Origin: Algoriphagus resistens
GTDB lineage: Bacteria; Bacteroidota; Bacteroidia; Cytophagales; Cyclobacteriaceae
Reading direction: 5' to 3'
DNA: 64,000 bases
NCBI RefSeq assembly: GCF_001442615.1
Contig: NZ_LMXN01000014.1
Span: 111,376-175,375, forward strand
Shown here: piece after piece, positions 26,259 through 35,723 of the stretch
Layout: the number at the start of each line of letters is the position of its first letter
How positions within the stretch are numbered: the first letter of the stretch is position 1
Program-made: the position numbers and the translations under genes
Notes under the pieces: model-generated
Told to the model about the DNA's origin: nothing
What the model saw: the letters and a program-made list of their open reading frames with translations, nothing else
The model's database searches: none

Positions 26259-29075
26259 TTATCTATAATTTTTCACTTCTACTCCCCGCATATTGTAGGT
26301 TACTCCTAGTAGGAAATACCTTGATAAAGTTTCAATTCGGCCAGTGGAAACATAGTTTTGGCCTGCATACTGGCTGATGGTTTGATTTTGCTTGAAGATG
26401 TCATAAGCCGAGAGCCTCACCTCCCATTTTTTAGCCTTGCCGAGTAGTTTATAGACGAATGCATTGAGAATAGGTACTTTCTGATCAAATCCAAAACTTT
26501 CGTTTTCATATCGGTTGTAGTTGAATTTCACATCTAGGTAGAAATCTTTTGGGAATTTTATGTTCATATTGGTATAAGCACTCCAGTTTACTATGTCCTG
26601 GTTTTGGGATGGGTTCTGTTCGTATTTGGTCTTGCTCAGGCGGAACGATGAACCAGTGTATAGGCTGAGCCATTCTAGCGGGGTCAAATCTAGATTTACC
26701 CCAAAATTATGGCTCATCGTATGTGTTTCTGTCTCAATAGAGTTGATAAGTGAGAGACTTTTTGTATAGGAAGGATTTGCCGATAGGTAAGCGCTAGCTT
26801 TGGTTTTCACAATAGGAAAACCAAAACCTAGATAGGGATAATAACGCTGTCCACCGGAAACATTTCCTGCCTTGTAGGTAGTGACAAAGGTTTCGGGGTC
26901 TATGGTTTGGTTTTGAACGACTTGGCTTTGATAGAATGTTGAATTGAATGAAAACCGGAAATTTATAAATGTGGCAGGATCATACATGTTGTATCCGGTA
27001 TTGAAAGAATGGGATACTTCGGGCTCAAGATCAGGATTTCCTTCCCGGATATACAGTGGATTAGATATGTCCTTGTATGGCTGCAGGTCAGCGATATTTG
27101 GCGGAGTGACGCCCATGGCATAGCCTGCGTTGATACGTTTGTTGCCCTTCATTGTTTTCCAGTAAGACACATTAGGGGTGAGATTGAGGTAGTTCTTGTC
27201 CACTCGGCCTAAGATCTCGCTTTCTTCTTCCACGGAAAACTGCCCGTTCAATCGGTAGTTGGAGGCGGCAAGGCCCACACTTAAGTTAGAGCCTTTGTTG
27301 GCATATCGGATACTGGACCCGAACCTGTTATAGGTAATTGTATTGTCAAAAAAACGACTGAGGTCAGGATTTAGCTCTCGGGTATCACTGGATTCCACAT
27401 CGTATACTTGTCGGTTTGTTTCGCTTTTTGATTGGCTGAAATTGTAGAAAGTCTCCAGGAAGAATATTTTTTTGATAGGTTCGACATAGAGCAGACTGGA
27501 CTTGATCAGGTTAGAACCATTTAATGCTTGGTTCAATTGATCCAGGTTTCGGAAATAGGTATTTGGGTCAGTTGAGTTCATGAGGTCCACCACGGATTTT
27601 TGGATTCCATTTTGGTCTGCCTTACTCCAGGTATCACTGATGCTGGCGGCAAAATTTCGTCCGTTTTTTTTGAATTTATGCCTATAGATTGCAGTGCCCT
27701 GAAAGGCCCCTGACCATTTATCTGATTGGTTATCCCGATCCATTTGGCTTTGCTCTGTGCTACTGCGTATCAGCTCCTGATGGCTGGCCAACGATGTAGT
27801 AAGAGTACTTAGCCTTCCCTTTGCATTAATGGTGATGGTATTGGTGCTGTCCAACTCATTTTGAAATCGAAGGTTTACCCGATGGTGACCTGCCATGTTG
27901 TTTTGTAAACTTTGGTCGGTAGAAGTGAAGGAGGTATTGTCCTGCAGGAAGTTTGTTCTGCTATTGAAGCTCTCCAGCGTCTGGTCACTGCGGCTATAGA
28001 AGTAGTTGCTGCTGAAATCCTTCTTGTCCTTTAGGTAGTTATAGTTGATGCCTAGCGCTTGGTTGTTGGAGTAGCCTGAGTTGAGGTTGTTGAAGGGGAT
28101 TTCAAAGGATTCTTCACTGTCCCCACCTGAAAAAACAATATAATTTGATCCTCCACTGCCATTAAACCCAAAATCCCCGGTATCTCCCCATTGGAATGCG
28201 CTGCTCCCCTTAAACTCCTGCAGGTCATCCCAGCTCAGACCGGATTGGTTGACATTATTGCCATAGCCGATGACAGAAAATTGGTGTACTTTGTCAAACT
28301 TGTTGAAAGAGGCATTTGCAGACCATCTTCCGTCTGTACCCGCTGCGGCGGAAAGCTTGCCAAAACCTCCTTTTTTGGCTTCTTCCTTCAGCTCAACGTT
28401 CAAGGTTTTTTCCTTCACCCCATCTTCCACACCCGTGAGCTTGGCCTGTTCGGACTTGTCATCGAATAGCTGAAGCTTACTTATTGATTCTGCATTCAGG
28501 TTTTGTGTGGCCATTTTGGTGTTTCCTCCAAAAAAGCGCCTTCCATCTACTGTTACCTTCTGCACTTGTTCCCCTTGTGCAACAATATTTCCATCCTTGT
28601 CGACCTGTATTCCAGGCAGCTTGCGGAGCAGTTCTTCCAGTGTCGCTCCAGGCGGTACTTTGAATTTGCTGGCGTCGTACTCAAGGGTGTCTCCACGCAT
28701 CATCAACGGCGCTTTGGCGGCTTTCACCACCACCTCGTAGAGTTCCTGTAGGATGGGCATCAGCTGAATCACCTCCATTTCCAAATCACCTGTGTCGGGC
28801 AGAACCAGTTCCTTTTGAATGGGTAGGTAGCCCATATAGGTGGCCTTGATAAGTAGTGGTTGCCGATCTACGTTTTTGAATTGGTACTCTCCGTCCTTAT
28901 TAGTCAAAGTGTACGCAACCAAGGCGGAGTCTTTAGGACTAAGAAGTAGCACAGAGGTATAGTCGAGGGGGGTATTCGTGGTGTCTTTCACCACTCCCCG
29001 AATATTAAATTTGGATTGGGCATGGGAAGCAAAAGTGATGGCAGCCAGAAGAAGGTATGAAATGAGTAATTTCAT
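26259..29075 (-). CDS. Outer-membrane beta-barrel protein, TonB-receptor-like
   Basis: A 938-residue outer-membrane protein. Order: signal peptide (to about residue 19, TFASHAQ), CarboxypepD_reg-like beta-sandwich (NIRGVVKDTTNTPLDYTSV, about 22-105), plug-like domain (PPGATLEELLRKLPGIQVDKD, VDGRRFFGGN, about 135-225), then a large barrel with alternating aromatic strands. It resembles the outer-membrane beta-barrel family paired with GLPGLI proteins rather than SusC. No TonB box is evident, so energised transport is uncertain. Likely expressed with the downstream GLPGLI gene. Confidence 0.88.
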   Translation of the reverse strand: MKLLISYLLLAAITFASHAQSKFNIRGVVKDTTNTPLDYTSVLLLSPKDSALVAYTLTNKDGEYQFKNVDRQPLLIKATYMGYLPIQKELVLPDTGDLEMEVIQLMPILQELYEVVVKAAKAPLMMRGDTLEYDASKFKVPPGATLEELLRKLPGIQVDKDGNIVAQGEQVQKVTVDGRRFFGGNTKMATQNLNAESISKLQLFDDKSEQAKLTGVEDGVKEKTLNVELKEEAKKGGFGKLSAAAGTDGRWSANASFNKFDKVHQFSVIGYGNNVNQSGLSWDDLQEFKGSSAFQWGDTGDFGFNGSGGSNYIVFSGGDSEESFEIPFNNLNSGYSNNQALGINYNYLKDKKDFSSNYFYSRSDQTLESFNSRTNFLQDNTSFTSTDQSLQNNMAGHHRVNLRFQNELDSTNTITINAKGRLSTLTTSLASHQELIRSSTEQSQMDRDNQSDKWSGAFQGTAIYRHKFKKNGRNFAASISDTWSKADQNGIQKSVVDLMNSTDPNTYFRNLDQLNQALNGSNLIKSSLLYVEPIKKIFFLETFYNFSQSKSETNRQVYDVESSDTRELNPDLSRFFDNTITYNRFGSSIRYANKGSNLSVGLAASNYRLNGQFSVEEESEILGRVDKNYLNLTPNVSYWKTMKGNKRINAGYAMGVTPPNIADLQPYKDISNPLYIREGNPDLEPEVSHSFNTGYNMYDPATFINFRFSFNSTFYQSQVVQNQTIDPETFVTTYKAGNVSGGQRYYPYLGFGFPIVKTKASAYLSANPSYTKSLSLINSIETETHTMSHNFGVNLDLTPLEWLSLYTGSSFRLSKTKYEQNPSQNQDIVNWSAYTNMNIKFPKDFYLDVKFNYNRYENESFGFDQKVPILNAFVYKLLGKAKKWEVRLSAYDIFKQNQTISQYAGQNYVSTGRIETLSRYFLLGVTYNMRGVEVKNYR

Positions 29076-29758
29076 TTTTTTTCAGTTTTATATTTTTAAC
29101 TATATTTTCTTTGACTAAAACTAAGCCCCACCCTGACCCATAATCACGACCAGTTCAACTTGTAATGATGAATTGGCAGTGTCAGATGACAGGCTCAGAA
29201 TTGTATGCACTGTTTATGAATCCAGCTAAATAAGTTGAAAATGAATGCACTATGCTTTTTGCAATCCCCTTAGCAACCTTTTTAAAATTTGAGCCCCAAT
29301 ATCTAGAATCATATATCCTTCACTTCTCTATTATTCGCTTAGTGATGTTCTTAAACAAATCAAAAATTCTTTACCATTAGCAATGCTTTCCAACGAAAAA
29401 TTCGGAAAACACCTAATCATTATGCTAATGTATATTTTAATACTATTAGTATAGTAATGAGCGGATTAAAAATGACAGAATATTTTGTTAAAGAATGTTA
29501 TTTGGGAAGATGGGGCGGAGGTAAGTGGAAATAATACCAGGTTCATAAATGACAAATACTTCTTTGGGGAAGTGGCTTTTTGAAAAAAAATATTTCCGTC
29601 TTAAGGGGCAAATGAAAAACCGATAACTATTTCCTCCTTAAAAGGACCAATCGGAGCAATAAATCCTGACCGCATTAAAATTAGCCATTACCGATTGGAC
29701 CAAGTACTGAGAAATTCATGTATGATTTGATTTTTTAGGTTACTGAAAATCAAAAAAA
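29076..29758. other. 683-base gap without a supported gene
   Basis: Between the barrel gene and rsmG there are only very short frames (for example 29457-29534 on the plus strand, 25 codons) and a weak inverted repeat (CCAATCGG at 29647-29654 with CCGATTGG at 29691-29698). The sequence is A/T-rich and shows no tRNA, repeat copy or convincing promoter. Confidence 0.5.
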
Positions 29759-30406
29759 TCATCTTTTATCCTCCCAAGGCATATAAATCACCTTTTTGGT
29801 CTCAAAAAATTCTTCCTTAAAGTAGTCTTCCAGATGGTACACGACGTAGGACTTGCCTAATTCCTCCATTTCTTCATCGACTTCACCGCCTTTGAGATAA
29901 AGGATACCATTGGGATATTCGTTGATATCTTCTTTACGGATTTTGTTTTTCACCCAAGGATAAAAATTTGCCATGCGAGTGACTGCACGGCTGATAACAA
30001 AGTCATATTTGCGAACCAATTCCTCAGCTCTTGCCTGCTGGGCTTCTACGTTGGTAAGCTTCAACTGCTTGACCACGTCCTTTACTACCGTGATCTTTTT
30101 TCCTATTGAATCTACCAGATGAAAATTGGTTTCCGGAAACATGATCGCCAGGGGAATCCCAGGAAATCCGCCACCCGTGCCGATATCCAATATTTTCGAC
30201 CCTGGCTCAAATGGCATGACCTTCACTATTCCTAGTGAATGAAGTACATGGTGGGTATAAAATTGCTCCATGTCCTTGCGGCTGATTACATTGATTTTGG
30301 AGTTCCAATCTTCATAAAGCTCCTGAAGCCTGTCGAACTGTTCAAGCTGAGTCTCTGTAAGGTCAGGGAAATAGGACTGGATGAGTTGGGTACCAGAGTT
30401 CATCAA
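29759..30406 (-). CDS. rsmG: 16S rRNA (guanine527-N7)-methyltransferase
   Basis: Methylates G527 of 16S rRNA with S-adenosylmethionine. The 215-residue protein has the SAM motif ILDIGTGGGFPG (residues 72-83), the acidic LVDS at the end of the next strand and the ISRAVTRM segment. Its ATG overlaps the stop of the preceding sigma-factor gene in an ATGA arrangement, so the two are coupled. A second Met directly follows the first; either could start. It is the last gene of the GT2-sigma-rsmG unit. Confidence 0.94.
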   Translation of the reverse strand: MMNSGTQLIQSYFPDLTETQLEQFDRLQELYEDWNSKINVISRKDMEQFYTHHVLHSLGIVKVMPFEPGSKILDIGTGGGFPGIPLAIMFPETNFHLVDSIGKKITVVKDVVKQLKLTNVEAQQARAEELVRKYDFVISRAVTRMANFYPWVKNKIRKEDINEYPNGILYLKGGEVDEEMEELGKSYVVYHLEDYFKEEFFETKKVIYMPWEDKR

Positions 30407-31014
30407 ATGTGTTTTTGTTTGCCGGCGGCAATTTCGTAAAGTAGTTCCCGGGATCTGTGAAGTTGTGCCTTTACAGTTCCTAATGGTTTTTCGAGTTCTT
30501 GGGCGATTTCCTCGTAGCTTAATTCATCGAAATAGCGAAGCTGTACAAGTTTTCGATATTTCGCAGGCAGCTTGTCGACGAATATCCTTACCATCTCGAT
30601 CCGTTGTGTACGGATAAATTCATCCTGCGGATTATTGTCATCATCTTCCACGTCGATTGTTACAGAGTTCCCTCCATCATCAGACATTGTGGTATTCAAG
30701 CTCATCGTTTTTAGCTTTTTCTTCCGGATGAAGTCAATGGTATTGTTTGTGGCAATGCGGAAAAGCCAGGTAGAAAAGGTATAATCCTTTTTAAATCGAT
30801 GGAGATTTTTAAAAGCTTTGGCAAAAGCCTCCATCGTTAGATCTTCAGCATCGTCTGCATCCCGGATCATTTTCAAGATCATGTAATAAACGGCCTTTTT
30901 ATAGCGCTTCATCAAAGAGGCATAGGCTTGCTGATCTTTTTGCTGTACTGCCTGATCGATTAACTCAAAGTCCTCGAGTGCTTTTTTAGAAAAACCGCGT
31001 TCGTTTATTTCCAT
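30403..31014 (-). CDS. RNA polymerase ECF-type sigma factor
   Basis: A sigma-70 family protein of about 203 residues with region 2 (DAEDLTMEAFAKAFKNLHRF, FSTWLFRIATNNTIDFIRKKK) and region 4 (LSYEEIAQELEKPLGTVKAQLHRSRELL), joined by an acidic linker (DVEDDDNN). The start at 31014 (MEINERGF) overlaps the end of the GT2 gene by 10 bases; the longer frame from 31056 lies inside GT2. No anti-sigma factor is encoded beside it, unlike FecI/FecR-type systems. Confidence 0.92.
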   Translation of the reverse strand: MEINERGFSKKALEDFELIDQAVQQKDQQAYASLMKRYKKAVYYMILKMIRDADDAEDLTMEAFAKAFKNLHRFKKDYTFSTWLFRIATNNTIDFIRKKKLKTMSLNTTMSDDGGNSVTIDVEDDDNNPQDEFIRTQRIEMVRIFVDKLPAKYRKLVQLRYFDELSYEEIAQELEKPLGTVKAQLHRSRELLYEIAAGKQKHI

Positions 31015-32141
31015 TGGATGTCTTTTGCCTGATGGGATATAGTCCCTAAAATCCAAAAATAACCTAAATACAAGAAATCCAGCATCCAGATGTTTTTCGG
31101 TGGTTTAGTTCCTTGGATCTTTTTCTCAGCAGCTTTAAAAATTAGCGTTACAAGAAAAGACCTCAGTAGGATAATACCGAAAACTAGGAAAAAATGTTCC
31201 CAGCTTTTGGCTAAACCTACATAAATAAGTAATCCTATCCCTCCAAGCCAGAATAATGCATGCGAAAAGGAATATAGTCCAATCTTTCTTTTATCTGCGC
31301 CACGATAGTATTTGCCTACGTGCAGATGTCTTTTTTTCTGAACCAGGTATTCATTACGTGTTTCTTTTGGTTTTGAAATCGTATTTGCTTCAGGATCTAA
31401 AACTACAGCAGTATTTTTCCCGCTTGCATATAGATTGACAAAAAGATCATCGTCTCCGCCTTCAATATGCCAAAGTTCCTTGAAAGCTTTTACATTCATG
31501 AAAAAATCCTTTCGATAACATAAATTCCTTCCTATCCCCATGAAGGGGGTTTTCCAAAGTCCAAAGGACACATAATACAAGCCTGTAAGTAGGGTTTCAA
31601 ATTGTATCCAATTATTTAAAAATCCCGGTCTGTGTTCGTATCCCGAAAATCCCAAAGCAAAGATTTTCCCCTGATTTCTCACCGGGGCAGTCATTTTCCG
31701 GATCCACTGATCAGTTTGCGGCAGACAATCTGCATCTGTTAAAAGGATAATATTGTTTTTGGCGACTTTAATACCAAGCGTAAGTGCATACTTCTTTGCT
31801 GTTACGTGAGGCGGTGTATACTTGATAGTGACAGAACGAAGCTTGGGAAAAGTTTCCATCATTTTCTCCAGTAATCTCTTGGTTCTATCTGAAGATCGGT
31901 CGTTCACGATCATGATATCAAAGGCTGGATAATCTTGTTCGAAGAGCTTTGGAATGAGCGTTTTGAGATTTGAAAATTCATTGTGGGCACAGATCACCAC
32001 CGTCACACCTTCTTCATTTTGCGAAATAGATTGGGATTTATTAGCAGTATAAAAAGCCGTCTTTCCAAAAATAACCAAGAGGTAAACTGCTTGGATAAGT
32101 ATTCCAATTCCGAAGAAAAACCAAAGTAAAAATAGGCCCAT
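31005..32141 (-). CDS. Membrane-anchored family 2 glycosyltransferase
   Basis: A 378-residue inner-membrane glycosyltransferase. An N-terminal helix (about residues 2-25) precedes a GT-A domain with VTVVICAHNE, IVNDRSSD, the DxD-type TDADCLPQ (about residues 136-143) and EGGDDD; two to three C-terminal helices follow, ending with a cytoplasmic tail. The acceptor is unknown. It is the first gene of the GT2-sigma-rsmG unit and is read from a divergent promoter region shared with tgt. Confidence 0.88.
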   Translation of the reverse strand: MGLFLLWFFFGIGILIQAVYLLVIFGKTAFYTANKSQSISQNEEGVTVVICAHNEFSNLKTLIPKLFEQDYPAFDIMIVNDRSSDRTKRLLEKMMETFPKLRSVTIKYTPPHVTAKKYALTLGIKVAKNNIILLTDADCLPQTDQWIRKMTAPVRNQGKIFALGFSGYEHRPGFLNNWIQFETLLTGLYYVSFGLWKTPFMGIGRNLCYRKDFFMNVKAFKELWHIEGGDDDLFVNLYASGKNTAVVLDPEANTISKPKETRNEYLVQKKRHLHVGKYYRGADKRKIGLYSFSHALFWLGGIGLLIYVGLAKSWEHFFLVFGIILLRSFLVTLIFKAAEKKIQGTKPPKNIWMLDFLYLGYFWILGTISHQAKDIQWK

Positions 32142-32158
32142 AGGTCGCGTTTGCTGAG

Positions 32159-32166
32159 CAAATATA
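32159..32166 (-). promoter_or_regulatory. Promoter -7 box for GT2-sigma-rsmG (TATATTTG, minus strand)
   Basis: Exact TAnnTTTG match 17 bases before the GT2 start, in the divergent gap with tgt. The -33 element is unclear. Confidence 0.5.
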
Positions 32167-32202
32167 AAATCAAATTCAGCAAACCATTTAAGAATAAGCG
32201 TA

Positions 32203-32210
32203 TATTTTTG
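32203..32210 (+). promoter_or_regulatory. Promoter -7 box for tgt (TATTTTTG)
   Basis: Match to TAnnTTTG in the divergent gap. It puts transcription start near 32217, consistent with a tgt start at 32236 or 32263. Confidence 0.45.
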
Positions 32211-32262
32211 TAGGCTGAACGGGACAATCAGTTGAATGTCTCTTCAGCAACCAATTAGCGAT

Positions 32263-33393
32263 ATGAAGTTTTCTTTAGCCCATCAAGATTCCAAAAGCAA
32301 AGCCAGAGCAGGCGTAGTAAAAACTGATCACGGTGATATTCAAACCCCTATTTTTATGCCTGTGGGTACAGCCGCTAGTGTGAAAGCTGTGCATACCCGT
32401 GAATTGATAGATGATATTAAGGCGCAGATCATTTTAGGAAACACCTATCATTTATATCTGAGGCCTGGACTCGATGTGCTTGAAAAGGCTGGGGGGCTTC
32501 ACAAATTCAATGGCTGGGATAGGCCTATCCTCACAGACAGTGGAGGATATCAGGTTTTTTCCTTGTCTGGCACACGGAAAATAAAAGAAGATGGAGTGAT
32601 GTTCAAATCACATATAGATGGTTCAAAGCATCATTTCACTCCAGAGAACGTCATGGATATCCAGCGAACAATTGGAGCCGATATTATCATGGCTTTTGAT
32701 GAATGCACCCCTTATCCATGTGAATATGGGTACGCAAGGAATTCTATGGAGATGACACATCGTTGGTTGACCCGATGCATTGATCGTTTGGATTCTACAG
32801 GCGGCAAATACGGTTATAGTCAGACACTTTTTCCTATCGTGCAGGGATCTGTATATAAGGATTTGCGCAAGCAAAGCGCAGAGTTTATCGCGTCTACAAA
32901 TCAGCAGGGAAATGCCATCGGTGGACTATCGGTAGGCGAACCGGCTGAGATGATGTATGAAATGACGGAGTTGGTGACTGATATTCTACCCCAGGACAAA
33001 CCCCGATACTTGATGGGGGTGGGGACACCAGCCAATATTCTGGAATGTATTGCATTGGGCGTGGATATGTTTGACTGTGTGATGCCAACTAGAAATGCCC
33101 GTAATGGTATGCTTTTCACTTCTGAGGGGTTCATCAATATCAGAAACGAAAAGTGGAAGGATGATTTTACAGGTATCGATCCTGCAATCGGAGGTTACGT
33201 GAGTACATTCTATTCTAAAGCATATTTGAGACATTTAACAATAAGTAAAGAGATTTTGGCTGCGCAAATTGCCAGTATTCATAATCTGACTTTTTACCTT
33301 TGGCTGGTGGGCCAGGCTAGGGAACATATCCTTGCAGGTGATTTTGCCGTTTGGAAAGATCAAATGGTGAAAAAGGTGAGCACCCGACTCTAA
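32263..33393 (+). CDS. tgt: Queuine tRNA-ribosyltransferase
   Basis: Exchanges guanine 34 for a 7-deazaguanine (preQ1 in bacteria) in tRNAs for Asp, Asn, His and Tyr. The 376-residue protein has the substrate-site segments DSGGYQVFSL and MAFDECTP, the IGGLSVGEP loop, and VDMFDCVMPTRNARNG with the catalytic aspartate region. The usual zinc-binding CxCxxC segment appears altered: after FINIRNEKWKDDF the C-terminal part shows HLTISKEILAAQIASIHNLTFYL but no CxC cluster. The start at 32263 (MKFSLAHQD) matches the family; 32236 adds nine residues. Confidence 0.95.
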   Translation: MKFSLAHQDSKSKARAGVVKTDHGDIQTPIFMPVGTAASVKAVHTRELIDDIKAQIILGNTYHLYLRPGLDVLEKAGGLHKFNGWDRPILTDSGGYQVFSLSGTRKIKEDGVMFKSHIDGSKHHFTPENVMDIQRTIGADIIMAFDECTPYPCEYGYARNSMEMTHRWLTRCIDRLDSTGGKYGYSQTLFPIVQGSVYKDLRKQSAEFIASTNQQGNAIGGLSVGEPAEMMYEMTELVTDILPQDKPRYLMGVGTPANILECIALGVDMFDCVMPTRNARNGMLFTSEGFINIRNEKWKDDFTGIDPAIGGYVSTFYSKAYLRHLTISKEILAAQIASIHNLTFYLWLVGQAREHILAGDFAVWKDQMVKKVSTRL

Positions 33394-33395
33394 CT

Positions 33396-34469
33396 ATGAA
33401 GTTACTCGACAAACTGATAATCAAGGATTTTCTCAAGACCTACTTTTTCGTGGTGGTCATGTTGATTCTGGTAGTGTTGGTTTTGGATTTTACTGAAAAA
33501 AATGACACCTACATCAGAAATGATGTGCCTTCAGGAGAGATCCTTAAGTACATGGCTAACTACGGCTTGTATTTGAATAATCTACTAACTCCGATTACAG
33601 TCTTTATTTCAGTCATTTTTATCACCTCCAAGATGGCAGGAAGAACAGAGATCATAGCGATTCTAAGCAGTGGGGTGAGTTTCATGAGAATGCTAAGACC
33701 TTTTCTCTTTGCTGCCAGCATGATCGGGGGAGCGAGCTTTTTATTGAACGGCTGGGTTTTGCCAGGTGCGACTGCTGGTGTGACAAAATTCCGAATGACT
33801 TATCTGGACAAAGTCAAAACATCTTCGGAATCAAACCTTCATCTCCAAGTCGGTACGTCTTCCTTTGCCTATTTAAGCCGATTCTTTACCACTGGCAATA
33901 CAGGGCATAATTTTACTTTGGAGACAATCAAAGACGGGGAATTACTGGCTAAACTTTCTGCGGACCGGATAGAATGGGATACGGCCAAACGTGTCTGGAC
34001 GCTTCACAATTGGAGACTGCGCGAATTAAAAGAGCGTAAAGAAATTTATACAGTAGGGAAAGACCTCGATACTACCCTTTCAATTCGTCCGGAAGACTTC
34101 GACTTGCCCGAAAAGCACCATGAGACGTTAAAACTTCCCGAATTAAGTAGGCAGATTAAAAAATTGGAAGAGCGGGGAGCGGATAATGTGGGCTTCTACA
34201 AAATAGAGCGTTATGTGCGGTTCATGTCACCTTTTGCAGCAATCATTCTGACCTTCATAGGAGTGATCATGTCGGCCAGGAAAACACGTGGAGGTTCCGG
34301 TTTTCAGATTGCCATGGGATTTTTACTCGCTTTTGTTTATATCATTTTGTTTATTCTTTCCAGGACTTTCGCTGAAAACGGTGCCGCATATCCGATTTTC
34401 GCGGTCTGGCTACCTAATATCATTTTTGCTGTAACAGGACTTTTGCTTTATAAAACTGTGCCCCGCTAA
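33396..34469 (+). CDS. LptF/LptG family permease (YjgP/YjgQ)
   Basis: Inner-membrane component of the lipopolysaccharide export ABC transporter. The 357-residue protein has the family layout: three N-terminal helices with the signature GRTEIIAILSSGVSFMRML, a beta-jellyroll periplasmic domain (about residues 120-265) and three C-terminal helices (MSPFAAIILTFIGVIMSARK onward). The start at 33396 lies 2 bases after the tgt stop. Only one of the two permease paralogs is here; the other and LptB must be elsewhere. Whether it is F or G cannot be decided from sequence alone. Confidence 0.92.
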   Translation: MKLLDKLIIKDFLKTYFFVVVMLILVVLVLDFTEKNDTYIRNDVPSGEILKYMANYGLYLNNLLTPITVFISVIFITSKMAGRTEIIAILSSGVSFMRMLRPFLFAASMIGGASFLLNGWVLPGATAGVTKFRMTYLDKVKTSSESNLHLQVGTSSFAYLSRFFTTGNTGHNFTLETIKDGELLAKLSADRIEWDTAKRVWTLHNWRLRELKERKEIYTVGKDLDTTLSIRPEDFDLPEKHHETLKLPELSRQIKKLEERGADNVGFYKIERYVRFMSPFAAIILTFIGVIMSARKTRGGSGFQIAMGFLLAFVYIILFILSRTFAENGAAYPIFAVWLPNIIFAVTGLLLYKTVPR

Positions 34470-34470
34470 A

Positions 34471-35379
34471 ATGAATGCCACAATCAAGGATTACTTAATG
34501 CTTCATTTGATTGTACTCATCTGGGGGTTTACAGCTATTTTGGGATTGCTGATCAGTTTGCCGGCTATTGAACTTGTGTTTTATAGAACATTGATCGCCG
34601 CAGTAGGAGTTGCCGGGCTTTTCCTGCTCAAAAGGGAAAATCTACTCATATCCCTTCCTGAGATGATCAAAGTGACCGGGGTTGGTTTTGTGATTGCGAT
34701 GCATTGGATTTTGTTCTTTTGGTCTATACGTGTTTCCACAGCTTCTGTCTGTTTGGTAGGAATGGCTACTATCTCGCTCTGGACAGCATTTGTGGAGCCG
34801 TTATTCAACAGAACCCGAATCAAATGGTATGAAGTAGGGCTTGGATTAGTGGTGATTTCCGGCTTGTTGGTGATTTTCAGTTTTGAATCGGGCTATTGGT
34901 TGGGATTGAGTATGGCATTGGCCTCAGCCTTTTTTGGCGCAGTCTTTTCAGTGTTGAACGGTAAGCTTACGCATAGACATAACCCCTATCAGATTACTTT
35001 CTATGAAATGGCTGGAGCTTGTCTGTTTACGATACTCTTTATGCCTGTTTATTCCAGTTTTCTGGCCGAGGGGGGATTGAATTTTACCTGGGTTGGCTAT
35101 GATTGGTTCTGGCTCTTTGTGCTTGGTGGGATTTGCACCGTTTATGCTTTTTCGGTTTCGGTGGAATTGATGAAGAGATTGCCCGTGTTTTCCATTAATC
35201 TGACGGTGAATCTGGAACCTGTTTATGGAATAGTACTGGCAGTGCTTATTTTTGGAGAAAGTGAAAAAATGACCCCTCAGTTTTACTTGGGGACAGGGAT
35301 CATTTTGATATCGGTACTGAGCTATCCCGTTTTGAATTACTTGAATAAACGGAGAAAACCTGTACGGCCACTGGGATGA
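34471..35379 (+). CDS. EamA/DMT family transporter
   Basis: A 302-residue membrane protein with ten predicted helices in two repeated EamA halves, ending in a basic tail (LNKRRKPVRPLG). The motifs LIWGFTAILGLLI, FYRTLIAAVG and, in the second half, VNLEPVYGIVLAVLIFGE are typical of drug/metabolite transporters. Substrate unknown. The ATG is one base after the stop of the preceding permease, so it belongs to the tgt unit; the gene after it is convergent. Confidence 0.9.
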   Translation: MNATIKDYLMLHLIVLIWGFTAILGLLISLPAIELVFYRTLIAAVGVAGLFLLKRENLLISLPEMIKVTGVGFVIAMHWILFFWSIRVSTASVCLVGMATISLWTAFVEPLFNRTRIKWYEVGLGLVVISGLLVIFSFESGYWLGLSMALASAFFGAVFSVLNGKLTHRHNPYQITFYEMAGACLFTILFMPVYSSFLAEGGLNFTWVGYDWFWLFVLGGICTVYAFSVSVELMKRLPVFSINLTVNLEPVYGIVLAVLIFGESEKMTPQFYLGTGIILISVLSYPVLNYLNKRRKPVRPLG

Positions 35380-35386
35380 TAAAAAT

Positions 35387-35723
35387 CTAGAGCGTCGTAA
35401 TATCCTTTAAGGTGTCCAGAGCCTTAGTTAATTCCTCATTTGATTTTTCCTATTTTTTCGATCAGTCTGTCTTTAGAAATAGATCGGATGTGAAAAACCA
35501 TCAATTCGGACCCCAGTTTCAAACCATTCTCTTGAGATGGTTCTAGGATAGGGTTTCCCTGATAGTTTTTGACTTTGGAAGTCAAAGGAGCGGTAATCAC
35601 CATCTGCAGGGATTTATTCAACAGATTCCCGTTAAGAATGACAATTAATCTTCTACCCACCTGCTTAGACCCTGTCACAGGATTGAGATCCGACATCCAG
35701 ATCTCACTTTGCCTCATCTTCAA
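35387..35723 (-). pseudogene. MazF/PemK-type toxin gene, frameshifted near its 3' end
   Basis: The readable frame (35436-35723) encodes 95 residues of an endoribonuclease toxin: GEIWM-like SEIWMSDLNPVTGSKQVGRR, VITAPLTSK and the RSISKDRLIEKIGKI segment that precedes the last helix. It stops there. In the next frame the missing helix is still legible (EELTKALDTLKDITTL) up to a stop at 35387-35389. Loss of two bases near 35439 explains this. The last helix packs on the core in this family, so the toxin is probably inactive. It overlaps the equally broken antitoxin gene. Confidence 0.8.

Noticed and set aside
29457..29534. 25-codon frame ending in a Gly/Trp/Lys-rich tail, resembling a small modified peptide
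   Set aside because: Too short, no leader features and no processing genes nearby.
29647..29698. Inverted repeat CCAATCGG/CCGATTGG
   Set aside because: 8-bp arms 36 bases apart without a T-run; expected by chance at this length.
32236..33393. Loss of the zinc site in Tgt as a biological finding
   Set aside because: The CxCxxC motif may be replaced in this lineage, but I cannot align it without tools, so it is only noted in the gene entry.
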